Below, piece after piece: positions 12,921-22,868 of a stretch of DNA of 64,000 bases; position 1 is the stretch's first letter; each line of letters starts with the position of its first letter. Source of the DNA: Mixta gaviniae (lineage in GTDB: Bacteria > Pseudomonadota > Gammaproteobacteria > Enterobacterales > Enterobacteriaceae); the NCBI RefSeq assembly GCF_002953195.1, contig NZ_CP026377.1:2852001-2916000 (forward strand), read 5' to 3'. A program made the position numbers and the translations under genes. The notes below the pieces were generated by a model. That model saw only the letters and a list, made by a program, of their open reading frames with translations, did not search any database and was not told the DNA's origin.

Positions 12921-13928
12921 CTTGCGCTGCCGCCAGGAAGCGGCCATATTGCGTCCCAGCACAATCGCTGAACCCACCACGCCGCCCAGCAGCACTGCCA
13001 GGACCAGCGTCAGGCCTTTTTTCGGACTGTCACGGCGGATAGGCAGGTCCGGCTGCATGATATAGCGGAAGGACTGCAGGTTATCGACCTGGATTTTCAG
13101 ATCCTTGATCAGGCGCAGCGCGCGCTGAGTCGCATAGTAGCTGTCATCCAGCGGCAGCGGACGGGTCGCTTCATTGGCGATGGCCGCATTCAGCGCTTTA
13201 GTGCCCAGCAGGTAGAGGGTGTCATCAGACATAAACTCCGCCTGAGTCAGCTGGGAAGTCACGATGCCCGAGCCTTCCGCCACTTTTAACGCCTGCTTCA
13301 GCTGCTCAATACGCTGCTCTTTTTTATCCTGCGCGACCTTTAGCTGTGAAGTCAGCGAGTCGCTCAGCTCGCGCAGCTTTACTTCCATATTACGTTTAAT
13401 ATCGGCGCCGTAATCGTCGACGACGTCGTCGTTAACCACTTTAATAAAGTGCGTAACCTGCGCCTGCGCCTCTTTTGCCGTCTCTGCGGTAAATGTCACG
13501 CTTAACGGCTCAGCCTGCCCCGCGGTAACCGGCGCGACTTTTAAATTCAGCGGTGCTTCCAGATTCTGTAGCGAACCTGATAAAGCGTAGAGTGACGCGC
13601 TAAAGCGATTGAACAGCTGGCGCTGCAGATCGGCCACGCCCGGCTTATCCTGCGGATACTGCGAGTAAAGGACATTTAGCGCGGCATTATAGTTAGCTAC
13701 CTGTCCCGCGCTGGGCTGGGTCAAAATTGCTTCTGAAGTCCACTTTTCTTTGGCAAAGAACAGATAAATCACGGCCAGCAGCAAAAAAGCAATGGCGGCT
13801 GCAATGATCGTTTTTTTACCGTTCCACAGCTGCGCTACCACATCCAGCAGGTCAAGCTCATCATCGTTGTTATAAAAGGTCTGACGAAGTAAAGACTGAT
13901 CCGTAGTTGTTTTACTTTCTTGGTTCAT
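12912..13928 (-). CDS. wzzB: O-antigen chain length determinant Wzz
   Basis: Inner-membrane polysaccharide co-polymerase that sets the modal O-antigen length with Wzy. 338 residues. There are two membrane helices, at about 37-55 (TIIAAAIAFLLLAVIYLFF) and 303-325 (GLTLVLAVLLGGVVGSAIVLG). A long, helix-rich periplasmic part lies between them, and the pre-TM2 region has the proline-rich PDLPIRRDSPKKG typical of the family. It follows gnd on the same strand, the usual end of an enterobacterial O-antigen locus. The gnd terminator lies between them, so it probably has its own promoter. Confidence 0.93.
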   Translation of the reverse strand: MNQESKTTTDQSLLRQTFYNNDDELDLLDVVAQLWNGKKTIIAAAIAFLLLAVIYLFFAKEKWTSEAILTQPSAGQVANYNAALNVLYSQYPQDKPGVADLQRQLFNRFSASLYALSGSLQNLEAPLNLKVAPVTAGQAEPLSVTFTAETAKEAQAQVTHFIKVVNDDVVDDYGADIKRNMEVKLRELSDSLTSQLKVAQDKKEQRIEQLKQALKVAEGSGIVTSQLTQAEFMSDDTLYLLGTKALNAAIANEATRPLPLDDSYYATQRALRLIKDLKIQVDNLQSFRYIMQPDLPIRRDSPKKGLTLVLAVLLGGVVGSAIVLGRNMAASWRQRKQA

Positions 13929-14025
13929 GGTTCTGGTACGCCCAACTGATTAATTGAAAAGCGGAATAATAAACGCCAGGGAGAAAACAATAGCAAAAGG
14001 AAGGGTAAAGCGTTATCTGAAATCA

Positions 14026-14054
14026 ATAAAAAACCTCCCGAGGGGAGGTTTTTT
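14026..14054. terminator. gnd terminator
   Basis: A 10-bp stem (AAAACCTCCC / GGGAGGTTTT) with loop GAG, flanked by A-rich and T-rich runs, works in both directions. It follows the gnd stop on the minus strand and separates gnd from wzzB. Confidence 0.88.
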
Positions 14055-14067
14055 AGTCAGGACGGGA

Positions 14068-15474
14068 TCAGTCCAGCCACTCGGTGTGGAAGACGCCCTC
14101 TTTATCGGTGCGTTTATAGGTGTGCGCGCCGAAATAGTCACGCTGTGCCTGGATCAGGTTTGCCGGCAGTACCGCGGAACGGTAGCTGTCATAGTAGGCG
14201 ATAGCTGCGGAGAAAGTCGGGGTCGGGATGCCGTTCTGTACGGCATAGGCCACGACGTCACGCAGCGCCTGCTGATATTCATCGGCGATATTTTTAAAGT
14301 AAGGCGCCAGCAGCAGGTTAGCGATATCCGGCGTCTCTTTATAAGCGTCGGTGATTTTCTGCAGGAACTGCGCGCGAATGATGCAGCCGGCGCGGAAAAT
14401 CTTGGCGATTTCGCCGTAGTTCAGGTTCCAGCTATTCTCATCGGAAGCCGCTTTCAGCTGCGAGAAGCCCTGCGCATAGGAAACGATTTTGCCCAGGTAA
14501 AGCGCGCGACGCACTTTCTCGATAAATTCAGCTTTATCGCCGTTAAACGCCTGCGCAGTCGGGCCGCTCAGCACTTTGGAAGCGGCAACGCGCTGCGACT
14601 TCAGGGAAGAGAGGTAACGCGCGAAGACAGATTCGGTGATCAGCGACAGCGGCTCGCCCAGATCCAGTGAACTCTGGCTGGTCCATTTACCGGTGCCTTT
14701 GTTTGCCGCTTCATCAAGGATGACGTCAACCAGGTAGTTGCCCTCTTCATCTTTCTTGGTGAAGATATCTTTGGTGATATCGATCAGGTAGCTGCTCAGC
14801 TCGCCTTCATTCCACTCGCTGAAGGTTTTCGCCAGCTCGTCGTTGCTCAGGCCCAGCGCGTTTTTCAGCAAGGAGTAAGCTTCTGCGATCAGCTGCATAT
14901 CGCCATATTCGATACCGTTATGCACCATCTTCACATAGTGACCGGCGCCGTCCGGGCCGATGTAGGTAACGCAAGGCTCGCCTTCGGCGCGCGCCGCGAT
15001 TTTGTCCAGGATCGGCGCAACCAGCTCATAAGCTTCTTTCTGACCGCCAGGCATAATAGAAGGCCCTTTCAGCGCGCCCTCTTCACCACCGGAGACGCCG
15101 GTGCCGATAAAGTTAAAGCCTTGCTCAGAAAGTTCTTTGTTGCGGCGAATAGTGTCTTTATAGAAGGTGTTGCCGCCATCAATCAGGATGTCGCCCTTGT
15201 CCAGGTGCGGCGTCAAAGAGGCGATAGTTTTATCAGTGGCTTCACCTGCCTGCACCATCAGCAGGATACGGCGCGGTTTTTCCAGCGAGTCGACAAACTC
15301 TTCAATGCTGTAGTAAGGCGCGAGTTTTTTGCCCGGGTTTTCGGCGATAACTTCATCGGTTTTTTCGCGTGAACGGTTGAAAACGGATACGGTATAGCCG
15401 CGGCTCTCGATGTTAAGTGCCAGGTTGCGGCCCATTACCGCCATACCTACAACGCCGATCTGTTGCTTGGACAT
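14068..15474 (-). CDS. gnd: 6-phosphogluconate dehydrogenase, decarboxylating
   Basis: NADP-dependent oxidative pentose phosphate enzyme: 6-phosphogluconate to ribulose-5-phosphate and CO2. 468 residues (E. coli 468). The N-terminal Rossmann loop is [20 protein letters not shown]; the substrate block is [19 protein letters not shown]; the catalytic region is [19 protein letters not shown], and the C-terminal tail is HTEWLD. gnd is a standard O-antigen flank and a hotspot for exchange of the locus. RBS AGGAGTAGATA precedes the ATG. Confidence 0.97.
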   Translation of the reverse strand: MSKQQIGVVGMAVMGRNLALNIESRGYTVSVFNRSREKTDEVIAENPGKKLAPYYSIEEFVDSLEKPRRILLMVQAGEATDKTIASLTPHLDKGDILIDGGNTFYKDTIRRNKELSEQGFNFIGTGVSGGEEGALKGPSIMPGGQKEAYELVAPILDKIAARAEGEPCVTYIGPDGAGHYVKMVHNGIEYGDMQLIAEAYSLLKNALGLSNDELAKTFSEWNEGELSSYLIDITKDIFTKKDEEGNYLVDVILDEAANKGTGKWTSQSSLDLGEPLSLITESVFARYLSSLKSQRVAASKVLSGPTAQAFNGDKAEFIEKVRRALYLGKIVSYAQGFSQLKAASDENSWNLNYGEIAKIFRAGCIIRAQFLQKITDAYKETPDIANLLLAPYFKNIADEYQQALRDVVAYAVQNGIPTPTFSAAIAYYDSYRSAVLPANLIQAQRDYFGAHTYKRTDKEGVFHTEWLD

Positions 15475-15522
15475 TATCTACTCCTGTTTAATGATGGTAC
15501 ATAGCAATTAATTAGCTACTTA

Positions 15523-15531
15523 TGTATACCA
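15523..15531 (-). promoter_or_regulatory. Candidate extended -10 promoter of gnd
   Basis: On the minus strand TGG-TATACA forms an extended -10 element about 50 bases before the gnd start; no strong -35 is visible. The 150-base gap between wbuC and gnd holds no terminator that I can see, so read-through from the O-antigen operon is also possible. Confidence 0.4.
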
Positions 15532-15624
15532 TTGATATTAACGCAGCACTACATTACTAAGGTAGCGATTGATGCGATAGGAAATATATCTTTTGTTACG
15601 TTAATCAAGCTGAACATAATTTAG

Positions 15625-16107
15625 TCACACCAGGAATTCTCCTGGTTGTATATTTTCAAGCCTGATTACCGTTTCGTGCGCCACAGGCTCATCTTCCATT
15701 ACGCTCCATGCCGGGAAGGCTTTTGCGTGCGTCTCCAGGAAAGGCCCTTCTTTTAATTCAAATACCATTGCTCTTGATGAAAGGCAAACTAATGTATGAA
15801 TAACATTTGGCGGTATTTGCACAGCGAAGGCTCCGGTATCATTCCCCAGTAAATGAATACTTTCCACCTGACCCGCCCCGGAAAACGTTATAAGCTTAAT
15901 TCGTCCATCAATCACATGAAAATATTCCCACTGATGTGAAAGTTCATGTTTGTGTGGCGGAATATAACTGTTTTTCATTAACGCAATGGCCAAACGCTGT
16001 ACCGGCTCCTGATGCGATTGATGCAAGCAGTGGTGAGCCCTTAATCGACCGGAATGTTGCGCACGGGTATAGAGCGCCTCCTTGAATGCTTCATCGAGAA
16101 TAATCAC
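15625..16107 (-). CDS. wbuC: WbuC-type cupin protein
   Basis: 160 residues with a cupin fold. Metal-type motif one is NSYIPPHKHELSHQWEYFHV (His-x-His ... Glu pattern), and motif two centres on IPPNVIHTLVC. WbuC genes accompany fnlABC-wbuB in E. coli O-antigen loci that make FucNAc; the biochemical role is not established. The start codon is GTG, 17 bases after fnlC. Last O-antigen-specific gene before gnd. Confidence 0.82.
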   Translation of the reverse strand: MIILDEAFKEALYTRAQHSGRLRAHHCLHQSHQEPVQRLAIALMKNSYIPPHKHELSHQWEYFHVIDGRIKLITFSGAGQVESIHLLGNDTGAFAVQIPPNVIHTLVCLSSRAMVFELKEGPFLETHAKAFPAWSVMEDEPVAHETVIRLENIQPGEFLV

Positions 16108-16124
16108 TGGCAGGCCTCATAGGG

Positions 16125-17258
16125 TTAATAGTGTTTCCATACCACGCGATTAACATAGTCCGTATAACTATGAATAATACGTAAAACCTTATCAGAAACA
16201 TTAGGCATACTGTAATCATTGACAGGACGCAGCAGCCGGGTATCGCCGGAGGGCTGATCTTCAAGGATAGATAAAGCCTGCATAACACGTTCAACGCTCA
16301 AACCGGTCATAATGACAGAGGCTTCTTCCATACCTTCTGGACGTTCATGCGCTTCGCGAATATTTAAGGCCGAAAAGTTAAGAATAGAGGACTCTTCGGT
16401 AATCGTCCCGCTATCAGACAGAACGGCTTTGGCTTCAATTTGTAATTTAATATAGTCGATAAAGCCTAAGGGTTTAAGAAGCTGAACACGTTCATCAAAT
16501 TGAATGTTGTTTTCTTCAAAACGTTTACGCGTTCTGGGATGGGTAGAAACAATAACCGGAAGATTATATTTTTCCGCTACAGCATTAAGAATATCGGCAA
16601 GTTTATGAATATTCACACTGCTGTCAACATTCTCTTCCCTGTGCGCGCTAACGACAAAAAAGCCATTCTTTTCAATTGAAAGGCGGCTCAGCACATCTGA
16701 CCGTTCGATTTTTTCGCGATGCTGATTAATCACTTCAAACATAGGGCTGCCGGTTTTAATTACGCGATCCGGGCTGATCCCTTCAGCTAAAAGATACTCA
16801 CGGGCTATATCAGAGTAAGTCATATTGATATCTGATATATGGTCGACGATTTTGCGGTTAATTTCCTCTGGAACGCGCTGATCGAAACATCTGTTTCCTG
16901 CTTCCATATGAAAAACAGGGATTTTTTTCCTTTTCGCCGCTAACGCGGCGAGGCAGCTATTGGTATCACCAAGAATAAGTAGAGCCTCAGGTTTTAATTC
17001 ACTAAGCAGCTCATCAACCTTAATAATGATATTACCTATCGTTGCAGCTGCATTATCGCCGGCCGCATTCAGGAAAAAGTCGGGCTTCTTAACAGAGAGA
17101 TCGTTGAAAAAAACCTCGTTTAATTCATAATCATAATTCTGACCTGTATGAGCAATATAGTGATCGCAATACTGGTCTAGTTTATTAAGCACGGCTGAAA
17201 GCCTGATAATTTCAGGACGGGTGCCGACCACACTTAAAACACGAAGTTTCTTTCCCAT
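16125..17258 (-). CDS. fnlC: UDP-HexNAc 2-epimerase FnlC (WecB-like)
   Basis: 377 residues, non-hydrolysing UDP-GlcNAc 2-epimerase fold. Seen: SVVGTRPEIIRLSAVLNKL, LILGDTNSCLAALAAKR, FVVSAHREENVDSS, and LSDSGTITEESSIL. With FnlA and FnlB next to it, it should do the last step to UDP-N-acetyl-L-fucosamine (C-2 epimerisation of the UDP-PneNAc intermediate), like WbjD/CapG. Directly follows fnlB with no gap. Confidence 0.9.
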   Translation of the reverse strand: MGKKLRVLSVVGTRPEIIRLSAVLNKLDQYCDHYIAHTGQNYDYELNEVFFNDLSVKKPDFFLNAAGDNAAATIGNIIIKVDELLSELKPEALLILGDTNSCLAALAAKRKKIPVFHMEAGNRCFDQRVPEEINRKIVDHISDINMTYSDIAREYLLAEGISPDRVIKTGSPMFEVINQHREKIERSDVLSRLSIEKNGFFVVSAHREENVDSSVNIHKLADILNAVAEKYNLPVIVSTHPRTRKRFEENNIQFDERVQLLKPLGFIDYIKLQIEAKAVLSDSGTITEESSILNFSALNIREAHERPEGMEEASVIMTGLSVERVMQALSILEDQPSGDTRLLRPVNDYSMPNVSDKVLRIIHSYTDYVNRVVWKHY

Positions 17259-18365
17259 TTACATACTCCAACTGAAAGTATCAGGTTTATCTCGATCAAA
17301 AATCTCATTTGCCCATAGCATAACAATCAAATCATCTTCACCGATATTTTTAATGTTATGGGCCCAGCCCGGGACCGTTTCGACCACCTCGGTCTCTGCA
17401 GACGTTTTTACCGTCTCGTAAATCTCACCGGTAATAATATTTTCAAATTTGAACAGCGCTTTTCCCTGCAGGACAACGAATTTTTCATTTTTACTGTGAT
17501 GGTAATGACCACCACGCGTCACACCAGGCTTAGCTGTAAAAAACGAAAATTGTCCATGCTCAGGTGTCTTCAGAATTTCGCTAAAGGCTCCCCGTTCATC
17601 TTTATAAACGGGTACTGAATAGGAAAAACGCGCCGGATCGAGATAACTCAGATAGGTTGCATAGAGCGCGCGATTCAGACCAGTACCCACTGACTCAGTA
17701 ATAAGGGTGCTTCTGGAGGCGTGGAACTGCTGTAGCTTGTCTGCTAATTCCTGTAATGTAACGGTATAGGTAACCGCTATTTTTTTAAATCCTGTTTCAG
17801 AGCCAGCGTCGTCCAGATGCCCGATGAATTCTGACACAACGTCATCAATATAAACCAATTCAAGCTGATGAGCAGGATTATCGATACGAAGAGGAATTTG
17901 ATTGATAATATTATGACAGAAAGTGGCCACTACAGAATTATAATTAGGGCGACACCATTTTCCGAACACGCCAGGCAGACGATAAATATAGCTTTTAACT
18001 AAGCCGGCATCTTCGGCTTGCGCTAATAACTCTTCAGCTTTTCTCTTGCTCAGCCCATAGGGGTTATCCTGCTGAGCCTGTATCGAGGAAGAATAAACTA
18101 CCGCAACGCCTCTGTTCACTTTGGCGATGCAGTTAATCAGCATTTGCGTAAAATCGATATTTGAAGTAACGAATTCGTTATTTTCTAACGGGCGATTAAC
18201 GCCCGCTAAGTGGTAAATGAAATCAACGTTCTTTACTTTATCTTCAAGTAATTCGATAGCATCAGAATGAAGATGCGTAACAACCTGAATATGACGTTCT
18301 TTCAATGCTGCCAGGAGGTTTTTCCCGATAAAACCCCCTGCACCGGTAACAAGTACCTTTTTCAT
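17259..18365 (-). CDS. fnlB: UDP-2-acetamido-2,6-dideoxy-hexulose reductase FnlB (CapF-like)
   Basis: 368 residues in two domains. An N-terminal SDR (about 1-245) has the NAD(P) loop VLVTGAGGFIGKNLLAAL and the active-site pair NPYGLSKRKAEEL (YxxxK). A C-terminal cupin (about 250-368) has RGGHYHHSKNEKFVVLQG with His ligands. This is the architecture of Staphylococcus aureus CapF and Pseudomonas WbjC. Second step to UDP-L-FucNAc. Confidence 0.9.
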   Translation of the reverse strand: MKKVLVTGAGGFIGKNLLAALKERHIQVVTHLHSDAIELLEDKVKNVDFIYHLAGVNRPLENNEFVTSNIDFTQMLINCIAKVNRGVAVVYSSSIQAQQDNPYGLSKRKAEELLAQAEDAGLVKSYIYRLPGVFGKWCRPNYNSVVATFCHNIINQIPLRIDNPAHQLELVYIDDVVSEFIGHLDDAGSETGFKKIAVTYTVTLQELADKLQQFHASRSTLITESVGTGLNRALYATYLSYLDPARFSYSVPVYKDERGAFSEILKTPEHGQFSFFTAKPGVTRGGHYHHSKNEKFVVLQGKALFKFENIITGEIYETVKTSAETEVVETVPGWAHNIKNIGEDDLIVMLWANEIFDRDKPDTFSWSM

Positions 18366-18368
18366 AAA

Positions 18369-19403
18369 TCAATGCTCCGGCTGTACTAAGTTACCTTTTA
18401 CGATTTCCTGCATAAACTTCAGCTTGAGCAATAACTGTTTAGTACCTTCAAGATCCAGACGCGTAGTATTATGGGAATTATAATCTACAATTTCAGAAAT
18501 CTTTTTCTCGCCTTCGGCAAAGTATTTATCATAATTCAAATCACGGTTGTCAGCAGGAATGCGGTAATAATCACCCTGATCTTCCGCATGTAGCATCTCT
18601 TCGCGCGTAAGAAGGGTTTCATACAGTTTTTCACCATGGCGAGTCCCGATCACTTTGATCGTATAACCCGGCTTACTCATTATCTCAGTAATTGCCTGCG
18701 CTAACACACCTACCGTTGAAGCAGGCGCTTTCTGGACAAAGATATCGCCGTTATTGCCATGAACGAACGCGTGAAGAACTAAATCTACCGCATCTTCAAG
18801 ACTCATCATGAAGCGCGTCATTTCTGGATCGGTAATGGTAACTGGTTCGTTATTAATGACCTGATTAACAAACAAAGGGATGACTGAACCGCGTGACGCC
18901 ATCACGTTACCATAGCGCGTACCGCAAACAACGGTTCCGCTACCATTAATGTTTCGGGCCTTAGCCACCATAATTTTTTCCATCATCGCTTTGGAAATGC
19001 CCATAGCATTGATGGGATAGACCGCTTTATCGGTACTTAAGCAGACCACACGCTTAACTTCATAGTTAATCGCCGCTTCGATAACGTTCTCGGTGCCCAG
19101 AACGTTCGTTTTAACCGCCTCAAGCGGGTAAAACTCACACGACGGCACCTGTTTCAATGCAGCAGCATGGAACACAAAATCTACACCGCGCATGGCGTTA
19201 GCGATGCTTTGGTAATCGCGCACGTCACCTAAATAAAATTTCAGCTTAGGATTTTTGTAACGCTTACGCATATCATCCTGTTTTTTCTCATCGCGGCTAA
19301 AGATACGGATTTCAGCGATATCCGTCTCCAGGAAGCGATCTAAAACAGCATTGCCAAAAGAGCCGGTACCGCCAGTGATGAGTAGAATTTTTGATTCAAA
19401 CAT
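18369..19403 (-). CDS. fnlA: UDP-GlcNAc 4,6-dehydratase/5-epimerase FnlA (CapE-like)
   Basis: 344 residues, short FlaA1/CapE-type SDR. The NADP loop is LLITGGTGSFGNAVLDRF. The catalytic region is YPINAMGISKAMMEK, with Met in place of the usual Tyr (MxxxK), as in CapE and FlaA1. First step from UDP-GlcNAc to UDP-L-FucNAc. The cluster order fnlA-fnlB-fnlC-wbuC is that of E. coli FucNAc-containing O-antigens. Confidence 0.92.
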   Translation of the reverse strand: MFESKILLITGGTGSFGNAVLDRFLETDIAEIRIFSRDEKKQDDMRKRYKNPKLKFYLGDVRDYQSIANAMRGVDFVFHAAALKQVPSCEFYPLEAVKTNVLGTENVIEAAINYEVKRVVCLSTDKAVYPINAMGISKAMMEKIMVAKARNINGSGTVVCGTRYGNVMASRGSVIPLFVNQVINNEPVTITDPEMTRFMMSLEDAVDLVLHAFVHGNNGDIFVQKAPASTVGVLAQAITEIMSKPGYTIKVIGTRHGEKLYETLLTREEMLHAEDQGDYYRIPADNRDLNYDKYFAEGEKKISEIVDYNSHNTTRLDLEGTKQLLLKLKFMQEIVKGNLVQPEH

Positions 19404-19411
19404 AGGAAACC

Positions 19412-20623
19412 TTAACTAATCAGAATAGACAAAATCTCTTTAGCCGCTGCCGTTACAGTAAATCTTTCATGCAACAAGCACAGGGCGTTGTTCCCGGCCT
19501 TTTCTCTCAAGGCGGAGTCGTTCAGTAGTTTCAATGCATTTTCGTAAAAACGTTCATCTTCGCCATTGATAGTAACAAAACCCGCTTCGGCATTTTCTAC
19601 AACGGATTTTAAATCATTGCCGGGGTTGACGCTACCTAAGATAGGTATGCCATTGACCATATAACCGAGTATTTTCCCGGGAAAATTATGACTCAGGTGG
19701 CTACGGCTAAGGGAAAATAAGCCAATATCAATTTCTTTCAATATCGCCCTGAAGGCCTCCTGGCTGACAGGAGGAAGCAGCAAGACATTGTTAAGATTGT
19801 TTTTGTTTATTTTTTTCTGAATCAGCTCAACTTCATCGCCCTGCCCTAAAAATACAAAATGCGCTTCGCTTCGGTTCTTCATTTTTTCAGCGAGGCGCAC
19901 AAGATTATCCATATCCTGCGCTTTGCCTATATTTCCGCCATAAAAAAATATTATCTTTTCTTGCAGATTATATTTTTTACGGAATCCGTATTCCTCGGCA
20001 GTGACTTCCGGATCAGCCCAATTGTACAGCAAGCGGGTTTTATATGTTTCGCCAAAACATTCCTTAAAATATTTAACATTGGCCGCAGATTGTATGCCGA
20101 TAACATCGGCTGCCTGATAATTGATTTTTTCAAAAAAACGGAAATATTTAGCTGCTAAAGATTGCTCTTTAATCATTCCATTATCGATAACCCACTGCGG
20201 AAAGAAATCACGCAAAATTAAATAAACAGGGCAGCGATTCTTTTCTTTAAGGTGGCGTGCAAAAGCGCCCCAGAATATAGATGGCGAATAATTTACAATC
20301 AAATCAAACTTTTTATCTTTAATAATACTGGTCAGATGCTTTTTCGCTTTAAACGGCAAAAGGGTTTCGTTTATAGCCCTTTTTACGAATGAGCAATTTT
20401 TGATGGGCCCCGATCGAAAACGTATTACTTCAATGCCATCAATAATATCCACTTTGACATTCTGGTCCTGCAATACACCTGGCGTAATTACCGTCACGGT
20501 ATGCCCATTTCTGGAAAATTCGCATGCAAGCTCATGCATCATTTTGGCTGCTACTTTCGTGCTAAAGGGCACATAATCATCAATCAGCAGAGCAAGTCTT
20601 TTTTTCGAAAGGTCATTCAGCAT
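19412..20623 (-). CDS. wbuB: WbuB-like glycosyltransferase (probable FucNAc transferase)
   Basis: 403 residues, GT-B fold, GT4-like. Seen: LALLIDDYVPFSTKVAAKMM at the N-terminus, a nucleotide-sugar region FFYGGNIGKAQDMDNLV (about residue 227), and SLSRSHLSHNFPGKILGYM with a late acidic site. The N-terminus and its place directly before fnlA resemble WbuB, the presumed L-FucNAc transferase. An upstream GTG (20632) is in frame, but ATG 20623 (MLNDLSKK) is the likelier start. It overlaps the preceding gene by 11 bases. The donor is inferred from context. Confidence 0.75.
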   Translation of the reverse strand: MLNDLSKKRLALLIDDYVPFSTKVAAKMMHELACEFSRNGHTVTVITPGVLQDQNVKVDIIDGIEVIRFRSGPIKNCSFVKRAINETLLPFKAKKHLTSIIKDKKFDLIVNYSPSIFWGAFARHLKEKNRCPVYLILRDFFPQWVIDNGMIKEQSLAAKYFRFFEKINYQAADVIGIQSAANVKYFKECFGETYKTRLLYNWADPEVTAEEYGFRKKYNLQEKIIFFYGGNIGKAQDMDNLVRLAEKMKNRSEAHFVFLGQGDEVELIQKKINKNNLNNVLLLPPVSQEAFRAILKEIDIGLFSLSRSHLSHNFPGKILGYMVNGIPILGSVNPGNDLKSVVENAEAGFVTINGEDERFYENALKLLNDSALREKAGNNALCLLHERFTVTAAAKEILSILIS

Positions 20624-21713
20624 ATATTGCACTCAAATATAGTTTAGCTCTTTCTGTCGCATCAGGTAATTTATCAACGGCCTTCCTGGCCTCGATGCAA
20701 TAATGTTCGATTGTATCTGGGTTAGCGAAAGCGTTTTTAATAACCGCAGCAATATCGTCACTGTTTAACGGATCGAAATAAAAGGCATGGTCACCACAGA
20801 CTGTTTTCGCAAAAGCGCGATCGGAGGTAAAAACGGGCCTGTTCATGTATGCGGCTTCAACATAGGATGCACTAAAGCATTCCAGAAGCGTGGGAAGAAA
20901 CATGCCATCACAGCGTTGATATAACGGGGGGCACTGCGCGTTCGTAATCTTACCCGTTAGCATTATTCTCTTCTGGTGATGCGCAGGTAGTTCTGACAAA
21001 AAGTCATCATCGAGCGTGAGGACAAACTTATAGTTATCAGGCAAGGCTTCTAACAAGGGGTAGATAACCTGCAAGTTTTTGTGTGGGTAATTATGGGAGA
21101 CAGTTAGCAGCCAAATTTCATCCGCTTTTTTCTCAGGTAATTTTTTAGCCACACTACTATCATAGAGGGATGGTTGAGAGAAATTAGCTGATATGGTATT
21201 TGATACTAAATACACCTGCTCAGAGGGGAAACCAAAAAGTTTAGCAACCTTATCTTTCACATCCGCTGTTTCCACAACTATCTTCGTCGCATTGCTTTTA
21301 TAATAATAAGGCTGAAGATAGCGCAATAATATTTTCTTTAATTTCTCTTTTACAGATAATGAGTTATAAACAGTTTGAGTATCATAAATTAGCCATGGCA
21401 AGGCGAACCCAACCAGATGGTTTTTTACAGCTGGGTTCCAGTAACTGGGCCCAAAGACAGTAAAGACATCCTGGATACCATGTTTGGCTATAATATCATC
21501 AAGCGTTTTTCTACTGGCGAAATTTAATAACCCAGATGGCGTTTTATCAATAATAATGCTTTTGTTTCTGCTTTTTTCACCAAGTTGATGATAAACAGGA
21601 GGGGATACCGCCGCGATAAAATCCACATCCAATTTAACAAACTCTTCAATTATCGAAACCCCTACCTGTAAACCGCCGCCCACATAGAGATTACTTGCAT
21701 TAACTAATAGCAT
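20613..21713 (-). CDS. Glycosyltransferase family 4 protein
   Basis: 366 residues, GT-B fold. The N-terminal acceptor side contains LYVGGGLQVGVSIIEEF; the C-terminal donor side has LLTVSHNYPHKNLQVIYPLL and TLLECFSASYVEAAYMNRPV, the EX7E-type region of GT4. It is expected to add one sugar to the lipid-linked O-unit on the cytoplasmic face. The donor cannot be read from the sequence. It starts one base after wzy and is AT-rich like the rest of the block. Confidence 0.8.
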   Translation of the reverse strand: MLLVNASNLYVGGGLQVGVSIIEEFVKLDVDFIAAVSPPVYHQLGEKSRNKSIIIDKTPSGLLNFASRKTLDDIIAKHGIQDVFTVFGPSYWNPAVKNHLVGFALPWLIYDTQTVYNSLSVKEKLKKILLRYLQPYYYKSNATKIVVETADVKDKVAKLFGFPSEQVYLVSNTISANFSQPSLYDSSVAKKLPEKKADEIWLLTVSHNYPHKNLQVIYPLLEALPDNYKFVLTLDDDFLSELPAHHQKRIMLTGKITNAQCPPLYQRCDGMFLPTLLECFSASYVEAAYMNRPVFTSDRAFAKTVCGDHAFYFDPLNSDDIAAVIKNAFANPDTIEHYCIEARKAVDKLPDATERAKLYLSAIYAE

Positions 21714-21714
21714 T

Positions 21715-22863
21715 TCATTTTCTCAATTGCCAATGTAATTTTACAGCGTTTTCCCTTTCCAAATCATAAGAACTACCATGCAACATTTCGGCAATACTAT
21801 TCGAATAAGGTACGAATTGTGCCATAAAGTAGTCATTATCCGTGAATCGCTGAAAACTTAAAAACACGTAAAGCGAAAAGCAGCATGCTAATAGGGTCCG
21901 GTTATGCCTTTTATTATATGAGGCAATTATATAAGAGACTATTATTAACATAGCGGGTATGAAATACTCATCAAATCTTGATGAAATTGTACCAAATTGA
22001 CCTAAAAAAATGTCGATATTTAACATTAGCAGAAAAGCGGCCTCAAAAACCAATATGTAAAATAGCGAGACCCCCCGCTTTGCAAAATATAGTAAAACAT
22101 TTCTTTTATTTTTAATAAACAAACAGTAAATTAGTATTTTAAACATTAGGTTAAAGGATAAAACACTTCCTGAAAGCTCACCAGAAGAATAAAGAACAAG
22201 TTTATAGATATAAGGATTGCTGTATATTAAGGCTACTAACTTAAAAAGTTTTCCTAAGGGATATATATCTACTAAAGCTAACAACACTCCCACTAATAAA
22301 CTAAACCTTCCTATTTTTATTATCTTTCTTTTAATAAAAAACGGAAATATCAAAAGCAATAAAGCTGATATATGAAATAACGCGCCTATAAGGCAGGTTA
22401 AATAATACAATCTATTTTTTTCTTTAAGATAAAAATTGAGTGCTAAATAAAAAAAAGTAACTGCTACTATTTGTCGCAAAGCTTCCACGTTAAAACCAAA
22501 GGAAACTAAAAAATACACGCATAAAACAAAAACTGGATAAGGTGAATATTTTTTTAAGATAAAAATCAAGGATGTTAATATGAATAAAGTTATTACTAGC
22601 GTGAAATGCCAAAAATATAATCCCAAAGAACTAAAAAATTTAGAAATCAGCTGATAACCAGGTTCGATAGTTAATGTAATCGCGCCGCCATTATAGAAGT
22701 CACGATAGAAGAGCCAGTCAACGCCTAGCTCGTATCGCAAACCAACAAACAAGGCGATGATGCATGATACGATAACTATCAGTATCTTTTTTTTGCGATC
22801 GGCCAAAACATCGAGGTTAGCAAAAAAAAGCAATATCCCTGCATAAATATAATAAATTCCCAT
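21715..22863 (-). CDS. wzy: O-antigen polymerase Wzy (EpsG-like)
   Basis: 382 residues, about ten or more predicted membrane helices and very hydrophobic. The early motif FVGLRYELGVDWLFYRDFYN is typical of the EpsG/Wzy-like family; a further loop has YLVSFGFNVEALRQIVAV (periplasmic R-containing loop). It should polymerise O-units on the periplasmic side. Wzy proteins vary widely, so the call rests on topology, this motif and the neighbouring wzx. Confidence 0.85.
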   Translation of the reverse strand: MGIYYIYAGILLFFANLDVLADRKKKILIVIVSCIIALFVGLRYELGVDWLFYRDFYNGGAITLTIEPGYQLISKFFSSLGLYFWHFTLVITLFILTSLIFILKKYSPYPVFVLCVYFLVSFGFNVEALRQIVAVTFFYLALNFYLKEKNRLYYLTCLIGALFHISALLLLIFPFFIKRKIIKIGRFSLLVGVLLALVDIYPLGKLFKLVALIYSNPYIYKLVLYSSGELSGSVLSFNLMFKILIYCLFIKNKRNVLLYFAKRGVSLFYILVFEAAFLLMLNIDIFLGQFGTISSRFDEYFIPAMLIIVSYIIASYNKRHNRTLLACCFSLYVFLSFQRFTDNDYFMAQFVPYSNSIAEMLHGSSYDLERENAVKLHWQLRK

Positions 22864-22868
22864 AAGTA